DNA from: a virus
Direction: 5' to 3' (one strand)
Length of the DNA stretch: 28,723 bases
IMG/VR virus record: IMGVR_UViG_3300030104_006983
Location: 1 to 28,723 of that record
In this document: piece by piece, positions 15,571-21,809 of the stretch
Position numbering within the stretch: the stretch's first letter is position 1
Layout of the letters: each line of letters starts with the position of its first letter
Translations under genes and position numbers: made by a program
Notes under the pieces: model-generated
Told to the model about the DNA's origin: nothing
What the model saw: only the letters and a program-made list of their open reading frames with translations
Databases searched by the model: none

Positions 15571-15604
15571 AAGGAGGGTCGCGATTTATTTCCGCCCTCT
15601 TTCT
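15571..15604 (+). terminator. Hairpin after terL, possibly bidirectional terminator
   Basis: AAGGAGGGT at 15571-15579 pairs with GCCCTCTTT at 15594-15602 (9 bp with two G-U pairs, 14-nt loop). In plus direction it is followed by a T-rich tail (TTTCTT). In minus direction the stem GAGGGC/ACCCTC stands directly after the TerL stop but lacks a good T run. It could end both the plus-strand short RNA and terL transcripts. Confidence 0.5.
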
Positions 15605-15608
15605 TGCG

Positions 15609-16925
15609 TTATTGAACAAAATATTTTCCGTAATTCGCATCAATCTCGTAAAACATTCTCATTGCAAGCGCATCCGAGTAATCCGGACTCCTTCCGATTA
15701 TTGATTTTACCGAATCTTTTGGAATCATCTGCAACTTGTTATCCTTATCCGCGTCCTTCATTCTGACTTGTTCTAACTCTTCAATGATATCTTTTTTTAC
15801 ATCGATATCGTTGCACTCGATTCCGATTTGACTCTTGTTGATTAAATCCGCCAACTTGTAATAACATTGAGTTTTTAGATTTTGGTAATTTTCTCCTTTC
15901 AATGCTCTTGAATTATTGGAGAATCCTTTTGCTCGCAAGAAATCAACTGCGCCTCCTCCGACTCCATCTTCATCAATTATAATATTACGAAGAAGGACTT
16001 GATTCTTTTGCTGGATATCTCTAATTACTTCGACTACTTCATTTACAGAAGATTTAAGCAATGTTCTTATTTTTTTAATAGTCAGCCCTTCCCAGTATAA
16101 AACAACCGTCTTATCGCTTCCAAATCGCGCCACATCGCAACTTATATATTTTTCACCCGGCTTTCCTTTTTGTTCGAAGAGATTCAAGATTGCATCGTAG
16201 TCAATCAAAGAATCATTTGTTGCATCGTATTCCCAGTTGCCGAAAAGCAATCTTTGTTTTGATAATTCGTCAAGAGTCAAAAGTTGGGTTTTATAATGCT
16301 TCGAAATAAACTCGTTATCATCCACAAGAGATTGAATGAATTTTCGGTGGGGTTTCAATTTCCCTTCTTTTGCTGGTCTGTAATATTGATTATAAACCCA
16401 ATTTTTCGCGGGATTGCAAGTCATCAATATTTTCGGTTTGATATCATAAAAATCGAGTTTGAATCTTAATCTTGAAGCAACTATATTTTTCGCCTTTTCT
16501 GTTATCTGATTGCACTCATCAATAAAAGCGCCAGTCAATTCAAGAGAACCAAGAGAATCAAAGTTTCGGTCTGAAGGGTAAAGAAATAAATCTTTCAAAA
16601 GGATTTCTGATTTATTAAAGAAAGTTATCACATTTGAACTTGCGTTGAAATTATAATGAAGTCCGGCTTTGATTTTCCAAGATTCGCAAACTTCAAAAAA
16701 TGTGTTGAGTGTGGTTTTTTTTAAAGAATCCAACTTCGAACGTCCCATCAACCATCTTGTTTTCGGAAATTTCAAACACATCAAAACTAACCAACTGCAT
16801 CCAATCCAACTTTTCCCTCCTCCCGCTGCTCCTCCGAATAATACTTCCGTTGTTTTTTTATCGCATAAATACGCAAACGCTTGCTCTTGAGTTCTTGTGA
16901 AATTTGTATCAATATTCAACCCCAT
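15609..16925 (-). CDS. terL: Terminase large subunit
   Basis: A 438-residue packaging motor with ATPase and nuclease domains. The ATPase has Walker A GGAAGGGKS (31-39), Walker B AFIDE (133-137) and the coupling motif TCNP (169-172). The nuclease has the acidic residues D264 (SCDVARFG), D318 (IIIDEDGVGGG) and D418 (PDYSDALAM), typical of the RNase H-like terminase nuclease. It pumps DNA into the prohead through the portal and cuts the concatemer. Its ATG overlaps the terS end by 17 nt. The length is normal for the family. The circular permutation suggested by the window ends would fit headful packaging. Confidence 0.92.
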   Translation of the reverse strand: MGLNIDTNFTRTQEQAFAYLCDKKTTEVLFGGAAGGGKSWIGCSWLVLMCLKFPKTRWLMGRSKLDSLKKTTLNTFFEVCESWKIKAGLHYNFNASSNVITFFNKSEILLKDLFLYPSDRNFDSLGSLELTGAFIDECNQITEKAKNIVASRLRFKLDFYDIKPKILMTCNPAKNWVYNQYYRPAKEGKLKPHRKFIQSLVDDNEFISKHYKTQLLTLDELSKQRLLFGNWEYDATNDSLIDYDAILNLFEQKGKPGEKYISCDVARFGSDKTVVLYWEGLTIKKIRTLLKSSVNEVVEVIRDIQQKNQVLLRNIIIDEDGVGGGAVDFLRAKGFSNNSRALKGENYQNLKTQCYYKLADLINKSQIGIECNDIDVKKDIIEELEQVRMKDADKDNKLQMIPKDSVKSIIGRSPDYSDALAMRMFYEIDANYGKYFVQ

Positions 16926-17262
16926 TGATTTTCACGTTGATTTTAATTGGTTCGTCTCCCGAACTCAAATCCAATTCGCTTCTTTCAATATACCCGCGTT
17001 TCTTGCCTTTTGTTTTTAAAAAGAATATTGTTGCAGAAGTTGAACCATCGCCTATCTGTTTGTGCAATTGAGATTCTCCGAAATCAAGCGCAATGTTCTC
17101 GATTTCTTTTACCGCCTTCGCGAACTCTTCATCTTCCTTCAACCATTTATAATAAGTTGAACGCGGAACATCCGCAGAATTGCAAGCAACCGTTACCACA
17201 CCAAGAGATTTCTCCAGCGCATTCAATAAACTTTCCTTTTTTATGTGTCTACTTTTGTCCAT
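16909..17262 (-). CDS. terS: Terminase small subunit
   Basis: A 117-residue protein directly upstream of terL. Residues 10-60 form a helix-turn-helix (LGVVTVACNSADVPRSTYYKWLKEDEEFAKAV), the DNA-recognition part. Residues 60-90 are helical (LDFGESQLHKQIGDGSTSATIFFLKTKGKKRGYIERSEL), the usual oligomerisation and motor-contact region of phage TerS. It recognises the packaging site and delivers DNA to TerL. The degenerate tRNA lies just upstream, between this gene and the Mom-like gene. Confidence 0.85.
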   Translation of the reverse strand: MDKSRHIKKESLLNALEKSLGVVTVACNSADVPRSTYYKWLKEDEEFAKAVKEIENIALDFGESQLHKQIGDGSTSATIFFLKTKGKKRGYIERSELDLSSGDEPIKINVKINGVEY

Positions 17263-17280
17263 TTTCCTTCTTTAATTTTG

Positions 17281-17352
17281 AGCGGGTGGGTGGAATTGCA
17301 CCCCTTCTTTGACTTGGAATAGCCAACGCATTACTCTTTATGCTTCACCCGC
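17281..17352 (-). tRNA. Degenerate tRNA-Gly (anticodon TCC) or tRNA-like element
   Basis: The minus strand starts GCGGGTG and ends CACCCGC-T, a perfect 7-bp acceptor stem with the U discriminator usual for tRNA-Gly. GCAT/ATGC makes a 4-bp D stem, and TTGGC/GTCAA an anticodon stem around TATTCCAA, giving anticodon TCC followed by AA as in tRNA-Gly. Departures from normal: an 8-nt anticodon loop, a D loop without GG, and a T arm that only pairs well (GGGTG/CACCC) if it borrows one base from the acceptor stem. No CCA is encoded. The 5' end overlaps the last codons of the Mom-like gene. It may be a decaying tRNA, a non-standard functional one or a structural mimic. Confidence 0.55.
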
Positions 17353-18015
17353 AGTTTTTCTTCTTTGTTTTAATGTTATTTTTTCTCCCTTATACATTCC
17401 AGCGCCTAGTTTATCAATATCAGTAAAAGGAATATTTTCGCAATTCAATTTTGCCTTTTTATCTATTAAGTAAATATAACGATTTTGAAATCCTTTGAGT
17501 GCTTTTGCTCCTTGAAAATCATACTTTGAATCTCCTCTTTTCGCAACAACTTCTCCATTTGCAAGTTTATAAATCGTTCCGTTTTTATTTATTTGAGTCA
17601 ATTTGAATCCGCTTGCTCGATATATTGTTCCGTCTCCACATTGAGTTCCATCCGAATAACTCAAAATCCATTTTACTTGTGGTGCATTTTTTTTAATTAA
17701 TTTAATTGAAATCGCGATACATCTACTTTCGGAATATTTTGGAAGATAATCATCGAAGGCCATTCGATTCAATTCCAGCATTTCGTTCCACTTTTTATTG
17801 ATTCCAATATTTTCCGTATCAACTAAATTGATTACGTTCCTTTTATCCATCGGAGGCCCGTAAGACATAACTCCGTGCAATTTATTATCCAAAAAACATC
17901 CGAAGTGAAGATTTGAAAGATTCACAACTTTTCCGGAATAATGATATTTTTTTACAAATTCATTTGCAACATCCGATTTTATTATTTTGAGAATTATTTC
18001 TTTTGCTCTTCCCAT
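17338..18015 (-). CDS. Mom-like DNA modification protein (GNAT-type fold)
   Basis: A 225-residue protein. NEFVKKYHYSGKVVNLSNLHFGCFLDNKLHGVMSYGPP (18-55), ELNRMAFDDYLPKYSESRCIAISIKLIKK and WILSYSDGTQCGDGTIYRASGFKLTQ follow the pattern of phage proteins related to Mu Mom, which carry an acetyltransferase-like fold and alter adenines so that host restriction enzymes cannot cut. The stretch from HFGCFL to SYGPP would be the core beta sheet, and SYSDG..CGDGTIYRASGF is the family's later strand-loop-helix. It overlaps the ParB-like gene by 22 nt, a pairing I recall in other phages. The chemical activity cannot be read from sequence. The last five codons overlap the tRNA-like element. Confidence 0.6.
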   Translation of the reverse strand: MGRAKEIILKIIKSDVANEFVKKYHYSGKVVNLSNLHFGCFLDNKLHGVMSYGPPMDKRNVINLVDTENIGINKKWNEMLELNRMAFDDYLPKYSESRCIAISIKLIKKNAPQVKWILSYSDGTQCGDGTIYRASGFKLTQINKNGTIYKLANGEVVAKRGDSKYDFQGAKALKGFQNRYIYLIDKKAKLNCENIPFTDIDKLGAGMYKGEKITLKQRRKTAGEA

Positions 18016-18587
18016 TGACTAACGATTAAGTAAAGTGCGTTTCCGTTTGAATTCTCATTCCCAAAAGTTTCAACGTATTTGAATTCTTCCGTCTTTTTTA
18101 TTTCTGCAATTGCATCTTTAATTTTTTGAGATTGTTCATCTGCAAGATTTAAAGTCATTTGTTGGAATGGTTCTTTTTCTCCATCCGGTAAACTGAAAGA
18201 ATCTTCCGTTGCAATATCATCCAAATTCTTCCAAGTATCCAAACCCCACTCGTCTAATTGCGCCGAATTCCATTCATTCGCCAAAATATCCCACTCCCAT
18301 TCTCCGAATCCGATATTGTCTTTTACGATGAATTCTCTCTTTTGTTTTTCTGTCAATCCTTTTGCAACTCTGATTGTTATTTCTTTCAATCCAATTTCTT
18401 GACACGCTTTGAATCTCATATTTCCTCCAAGAATCACATTTTCTTCATCAACTATAATTGGTCGAAGTTCCAGCATTTCAGGAAATTCACGAATTGAATT
18501 GCACAATTTTTTAAATTTTATGTCTTTAATAAAACGAGGATTTCTTTCGTTTGATTTTATTGAGGTAATTTTTACTTTTTTATTCAT
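17994..18587 (-). CDS. ParB-like nuclease domain protein
   Basis: A 197-residue protein. Residues 1-100 form a ParB/Spo0J N-terminal-type domain: KITSIKSNERNPRFIKD, FKKLCNSIREFP, LRPIIVDEENVILGGNMRFKACQEIGLKEI and EKQKREFIVKDN, including the GGNMR loop, which is GGHRR in chromosomal ParB. There is no DNA-binding HTH after it. Instead there is a Trp-rich linker (GEWEWDILANEW...LDEWGLDTW) and a C-terminal domain (PFQQMTLNLADEQSQKIKDAIAE). Phage ParB-like proteins of this layout often sit beside DNA modification genes, and here the Mom-like gene follows directly. It may nick DNA, bind CTP or guide modification. Confidence 0.7.
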   Translation of the reverse strand: MNKKVKITSIKSNERNPRFIKDIKFKKLCNSIREFPEMLELRPIIVDEENVILGGNMRFKACQEIGLKEITIRVAKGLTEKQKREFIVKDNIGFGEWEWDILANEWNSAQLDEWGLDTWKNLDDIATEDSFSLPDGEKEPFQQMTLNLADEQSQKIKDAIAEIKKTEEFKYVETFGNENSNGNALYLIVSQWEEQKK

Positions 18588-18602
18588 ACTATAAAATAGA
18601 TT
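18588..18602 (-). promoter_or_regulatory. Late start-proximal motif AAATCTATTTTATAGT
   Basis: A variant of the motif found before the tail chaperone and the 167-residue virion protein stands directly before ATG at 18587 (AAATCTATTTTATAGT-ATG). It marks the point where the gene content changes from regulatory genes to modification and packaging genes. Confidence 0.35.
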
Positions 18603-18605
18603 TTT

Positions 18606-18827
18606 TTATTTTTTATTTTCTCCAACTATCAAATCCAATTCGAAGTGAAGATGTGCGATTGCTTTTCTGATATCTTGCAAAGGAGAATCGTGTTTTCTAT
18701 TTGCTCGCAACAAATAAGAAACCGCAGTTCCAATATTGTAAGACAATTCAAAATCTTCAACAACTTTTCTCGCTTCAATTTTGTGTTTTTTTCCGATATA
18801 ATATTCCGGTATTTTTTCTTCGTTCAT
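18606..18827 (-). CDS. DUF3310-like small protein
   Basis: A 73-residue protein. IPEYYIGKKHKIEARKVVEDFELSYNIGTAVSYLLRANRKHDSPLQDIRKAIAHLHFELDL (residues 6-66) matches the DUF3310 pattern of phages: P-x-YY near the start, I/E-A-x-x-V, FxLxYxxGxAVxYLxRxxxK and a final D-x-x-KAxxHLxxEL helix. DUF3310 proteins are small helical proteins often annotated as nucleotide kinase-like, but their activity is not established. The gene is followed by an 18-nt gap to the ParB-like gene. Confidence 0.7.
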   Translation of the reverse strand: MNEEKIPEYYIGKKHKIEARKVVEDFELSYNIGTAVSYLLRANRKHDSPLQDIRKAIAHLHFELDLIVGENKK

Positions 18828-18843
18828 TTTTATTTTTTTTGAT

Positions 18844-19269
18844 TTATAATTCTTCGTATCCTTTTATTTCTTCGTGGTATTTCAAGATTCCTCTCCAGCA
18901 AGTTTCCAAGCAACTCGAACAAGAAGTTCTTGAATCAAAACTTCCTCCGTAAATAATATTATATAATTCCACTAACCTTCGCGTGGTTTCTTTGTTTGGT
19001 GCTCTTCCGGATTTTATCAATGGGTATATTTCGCAAACTTCTTTTTTTATATCTTCCGGAATTTCTTTTGTCAATTTTTTTTCATCGAATCCAAAATCGT
19101 GCATTTTCCAGTAATATTTCGGACAATGCATCTGTGAAATCCGTGCTTTGATTTTCATAAAACATCCACAAATTTTACAATTTCCGAGTATTTTGGAATA
19201 ATAAACGCAATCTTTACAAACCTTGATTCGTTCTTCGTATATTTCTGAAGGCACAAAAAAATTACTCAT
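18844..19269 (-). CDS. Cysteine-rich zinc-binding protein
   Basis: A 141-residue protein. Residues 18-53 hold CKDCVYYSKILGNCKICGCFMKIKARISQMHCPKYYW, a series of Cys pairs likely to bind one or two zinc ions. The C-terminal half has a second cluster (TSCSSCLETCWRGI), preceded by a helical part EIYPLIKSGRAPNKETTRRLVELYNIIYG. Proteins with this N-terminal ribbon are common as hypothetical proteins in Bacteroidota phages. The start overlaps the end of the sigma-like gene by 8 nt, so the two may work together in transcription control, but this is only inference. Confidence 0.5.
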   Translation of the reverse strand: MSNFFVPSEIYEERIKVCKDCVYYSKILGNCKICGCFMKIKARISQMHCPKYYWKMHDFGFDEKKLTKEIPEDIKKEVCEIYPLIKSGRAPNKETTRRLVELYNIIYGGSFDSRTSCSSCLETCWRGILKYHEEIKGYEEL

Positions 19270-19840
19270 CGTGAATCTTTTCTTTTATATGATAACGAAC
19301 TTTCTGCAAAGTTGTAAAAATAGAATTTCTACTGATTCCCGTTTTGCTGGAGATTGAATCGATTGTATTTTTTTCGTTATAGTAAAGTTCAAACATTTTT
19401 TTATCATACCAATACATATCATCAAGAATCGAATCAATCTTTTCAAGTTTTTTCCAAGTCGAATTTTCTGCATCTTCTTCCATCGGGTCAGCCATATTGT
19501 AAACGGATGAATGATACGCATCTTGAATTTTATCATACGCAGAATAAGAAGTGGAAAAAGTCATTCCAACTAAATTCTTGTAATATTTTTTATACTTATA
19601 ATAAAAAGGACTCCTCGGAGATGTCAACGCTCTTTTCAAAACAACCGCTCCGTAACGAATGATTCCTTTTTCTCCGTCTTTTTCGTAAATTTCTTTAAGT
19701 GTTTTTTGATTCATCGTTAAAAAATATACCATCAGTTCTTGAACTGCGTCATCAATTGCCTCTTTATCTTTTGTTAGTCCGTAGCACATTTTCCGGAAGA
19801 AATCACTCAACTTCGAAATATGCTTGTGAATTTTATTCAT
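19262..19840 (-). CDS. Sigma-70-like RNA polymerase factor
   Basis: A 192-residue protein from ATG at 19840; an upstream TTG would add 7 residues but overlaps the previous gene more. The N-terminal half is helical and sigma region 2-like (DKEAIDDAVQELMVYFLTM). The C-terminal 55 residues look like sigma region 4: KKLEKIDSILDDMYWYDKKMFELYYNEKNTIDSISSKTGISRNSIFTTLQKVRYHIKEKI, with a helix-turn-helix (DSISSKTGISRNSIFTTLQKV). Such ECF-like factors in Bacteroidota phages are thought to redirect host polymerase to phage genes. The conserved late leader motif is a candidate target. The next gene overlaps by 8 nt. Confidence 0.65.
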   Translation of the reverse strand: MNKIHKHISKLSDFFRKMCYGLTKDKEAIDDAVQELMVYFLTMNQKTLKEIYEKDGEKGIIRYGAVVLKRALTSPRSPFYYKYKKYYKNLVGMTFSTSYSAYDKIQDAYHSSVYNMADPMEEDAENSTWKKLEKIDSILDDMYWYDKKMFELYYNEKNTIDSISSKTGISRNSIFTTLQKVRYHIKEKIHDE

Positions 19841-20189
19841 TTTTATACTCCATTTTATCAATTGAATCTACGGTTTGTTCAAGAATCTTTGTCAATAATA
19901 CTCGGTAAGAATTTATTTTTGCGCGATTTCTTGAATGTTCGCATCCAGCAAAAAAACCTTGAGTCATTACGGAGATATTAATTGGTAGAATCATTATCCA
20001 ATCAAACCAATTTTGCCTCGTTGCAGATTTTCCGTATGTGTTATGGTAATCGAAAATGATTTGAAGTATATCTTGATAATTTTTGTATTTTTCTTTTGTC
20101 GATACTTCTTCCGCGAATTCTTTTGAAAGATTAATAAATTTTGTAATCAAAATCTCGTGTTCTGCATTCGCGAAGATTAACTCTGACAT
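19833..20189 (-). CDS. Hypothetical protein
   Basis: A 118-residue protein without recognised family. It is largely helical (NAEHEILITKFINLSKEFAEEV, INSYRVLLTKILEQTVDSIDKMEYK) with an aromatic, hydrophobic centre (RQNWFDWIMILPINISVMTQGFFAGC) that could be a short membrane-contact segment or a buried core. It starts 21 nt after the end of the frameshifted ninG and overlaps the sigma-like gene by 8 nt. A weak TATCTTTA element lies 4 nt before its ATG, too close to be a convincing promoter. The function is unknown. Confidence 0.45.
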   Translation of the reverse strand: MSELIFANAEHEILITKFINLSKEFAEEVSTKEKYKNYQDILQIIFDYHNTYGKSATRQNWFDWIMILPINISVMTQGFFAGCEHSRNRAKINSYRVLLTKILEQTVDSIDKMEYKNE

Positions 20190-20210
20190 TTTGTAAAGAT
20201 AGAAAAAAAA

Positions 20211-20629
20211 TCAATTTATTCCCTTTTCTTCTTTCAAGTTATTAACAAGTCGCTTGTAATAAGTTATTTGCTCTAAATACTCGCCTCTACTCAATTTACA
20301 AATCCCTCTTGCATCCTTCTCAAGCCGCGCCGCAGTTCCTTCACCATACTTAATGTCTAACGCTACTGCGAATTTATATTGTTCACCATATTTGAAAATA
20401 TTGCATCCGGCACACTGGTTTTGACAATTTGTTTCCGAATATCTTGTGCAAAGGAATTTTCGGGAAAATGGCCGCAGTGCATTCCTTGTTTATAATGCTT
20501 TTTACATCCACAAGTAAAGCATTCAATGAATCCGGAAGAATCTGCGTTCCTTAATCTAATAAACAAACTGAACCAAGAATCAAGTTCTTTTTTCAATTTA
20601 GTCACCGACTTCTGCGATTTCTTTTTCAT
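20211..20629 (-). pseudogene. ninG: NinG/Rap recombination endonuclease, frameshifted
   Basis: Frame 1 from ATG at 20629 gives KLKKELDSWFSLFIRLRNADSSGFIECFTCGCKKHYKQGMHCGHF, then turns into unrelated text and stops at 20363. The continuation is in the -1 frame: FLCTRYSETNCQNQCAGCNIFKYGEQYKFAVALDIKYGEGTAARLEKDARG...EYLEQITYYKRLVNNLKEEKG, ending at 20211. Together this is a complete NinG (Rap) protein of about 139 residues with its CxxC, HCGH and CxxC zinc-type motifs. Rap cuts branched DNA in recombination. The total length is 419 nt, one short of a multiple of three. The break lies in TTTTCCCGAAAATTCC, rich in homopolymers, so a mutation or assembly error is likelier than programmed slippage. 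Confidence 0.8.
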
Positions 20630-21107
20630 AAACTTTTGTATAGGTTGAATCTTTTACGCTCCAACTTGAAACTTCGTTGTGCGAAACCCAACAATATTTC
20701 GCTTTTTTTCTTGATATCGGAACGATAAAAAAATAATGGGTTATTTTCTTTTTTGGATTGTTATGCGCTTTAAAATTAATACGGAGTTTGCTTGCAGATT
20801 TTCGAACTCCTTTTACATCCACAAGAAATTCTTCTCCCAAATCTCGGAGAATGATATCCGCTCCAACTACCGGATTTTCTACAACCAATGGTGCAACTTC
20901 AGTTTCAAAATCAGTTCCTTCAAAATAATGTCTTGCAATTAATTCCGAAAGAATTCCCAGCATTGAAATTTTATGTTCTCGTTCTCCTCTGAATTTTTCA
21001 GTTCCTTCTTTGTAAATATGCTTTGAATGGAAAGTTCTCAACTCCGCAAGTTCATCCGCTAAATCTACGAATATACTCGGGTAATTGATTTCTTTCCAAT
21101 TATTCAC
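20598..21107 (-). CDS. PD-(D/E)XK-type nuclease
   Basis: A 169-residue protein with GTG start at 21107. Residues 46-60 (HKISMLGILSELIARHYF) supply the N-terminal helix with a conserved Glu. PVVGADIIL provides the first acidic residue, and EEFLVDVKGVRKS the D-x-K core, in the order expected for the restriction-endonuclease-like fold. A mixed beta sheet with KITHYFFIVPI and KYCWVSH follows. Phage members act in recombination, DNA end processing or host DNA degradation. It overlaps the ninG start by 32 nt, which suggests a recombination role. Confidence 0.6.
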   Translation of the reverse strand: MNNWKEINYPSIFVDLADELAELRTFHSKHIYKEGTEKFRGEREHKISMLGILSELIARHYFEGTDFETEVAPLVVENPVVGADIILRDLGEEFLVDVKGVRKSASKLRINFKAHNNPKKKITHYFFIVPISRKKAKYCWVSHNEVSSWSVKDSTYTKVYEKEIAEVGD

Positions 21108-21255
21108 TCGATTTATAACTTTTTGTATTCCATTGTTTTTTTACGTAATAAACTTGTGCCGAATCGAATCCAAATTGCATCTTGAAACTGCTTGTTTTAT
21201 TCGGGTCATACATTTTTTCTTTTTTCTTTTCTTTCTTGATTTCCTTCTTCTTCAT
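21100..21255 (-). CDS. Small basic hypothetical protein
   Basis: A 51-residue frame from ATG at 21255. The first 14 residues are almost all Lys and Glu (MKKKEIKKEKKKEK). The rest has balanced composition (MYDPNKTSSFKMQFGFDSAQVYYVKKQWNTKSYKSSE), unlike random A-rich sequence. It overlaps the membrane peptide before it and, by 8 nt, the GTG start of the nuclease gene, the compact spacing seen elsewhere here. Translation may begin at the second Met (codon 15). The function is unknown. Confidence 0.45.
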   Translation of the reverse strand: MKKKEIKKEKKKEKMYDPNKTSSFKMQFGFDSAQVYYVKKQWNTKSYKSSE

Positions 21256-21328
21256 ATTTTGTAAATATTATTGCTTCAATTATACAAAGTAATAAAATAA
21301 AACCCCAAATTAGTAAAAAATACTCCAT
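21206..21328 (-). CDS. Small membrane protein
   Basis: A 40-residue frame from ATG at 21328, 2 nt after the stop of the small Cys-rich gene. Residues 3-23 form one hydrophobic helix (YFLLIWGFILLLCIIEAIIF), followed by a charged cytoplasmic-type tail (TKYEEEGNQERKEKRKNV). The structure is that of a single-pass inner-membrane peptide. Position among early replication genes suggests a host-takeover or membrane-anchoring role, but this is not shown by the sequence. Confidence 0.5.
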   Translation of the reverse strand: MEYFLLIWGFILLLCIIEAIIFTKYEEEGNQERKEKRKNV

Positions 21329-21330
21329 TT

Positions 21331-21438
21331 TTAAAAATGTTCTTTACATTCAGGACAAATTCTAATGTCCGCAATAATTCCTTTTACTTCAATATTGCAG
21401 CAAGTCAATTCAATTTCTTCTTCAGTTTCTTCTTTCAT
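21331..21438 (-). CDS. Small zinc-ribbon-like protein
   Basis: A 35-residue frame from ATG at 21438, 2 nt after the stop of the preceding gene, with an A-rich leader. The sequence has an acidic start, then ELTCCNIEV and ICPECKEHF: a CC pair and a CPEC...H knuckle, enough for one zinc site. Tiny single-knuckle proteins are common among phage early genes. Its close packing with genes on both sides supports real expression. Confidence 0.5.
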   Translation of the reverse strand: MKEETEEEIELTCCNIEVKGIIADIRICPECKEHF

Positions 21439-21440
21439 TT

Positions 21441-21809
21441 TTATTTTATAAGTTTAGTTTTTTCTTGATAAAATGGAACTTGATTCGGATTTTTTCCCAG
21501 CGTATGAACTTCGTAAAATGCGGAGTCAATCGTTTTTTTATGTGAATATACCCATTTGTAAAAAGTTCTGATGTTCAAAAATGGTTCATCTTTTCCAAAT
21601 CTCACTCCAATTCTGAACGCTTCTTTTATTTGATTGAAAGAAAGATTTCCGAATCTTTTTTCTTGAATTAAATCATTTGCAAAAATTTTACTCAAACTCG
21701 CGAGGGTTTTCGCATCTGTTCGATGTCCGATTTCAATCGATGTTAAAGTCAATAAATCAAGAACCTTTTCAGTTAATTCGTGTATATTTTCGTTTTTTAA
21801 TATTATCAT
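21441..21809 (-). CDS. Hypothetical replication-cluster protein
   Basis: A 122-residue protein from ATG at 21809, which overlaps the TGA of the initiator gene (ATGA); an ATG 8 codons upstream is possible. It is helical, with IGHRTDAKTLASLSKIFANDLI and FGNLSFNQIKEAFRIGVRFGKDEPFLNIRTFYKWVYSHKK (about 52-100). The latter resembles a motif (F..I..AF..GV......LNIRTFY.W) that I recall just after replication initiator genes in Bacteroidota phages. A helicase-loader-like or initiator-partner function would fit the place but is unproven. Confidence 0.5.
   Translation of the reverse strand: MIILKNENIHELTEKVLDLLTLTSIEIGHRTDAKTLASLSKIFANDLIQEKRFGNLSFNQIKEAFRIGVRFGKDEPFLNIRTFYKWVYSHKKTIDSAFYEVHTLGKNPNQVPFYQEKTKLIK

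Noticed and set aside
20194-20201. TATCTTTA before the gene starting at 20189
   Set aside because: It lies only 4 nt from the ATG and has no matching -33 element at 19 nt.
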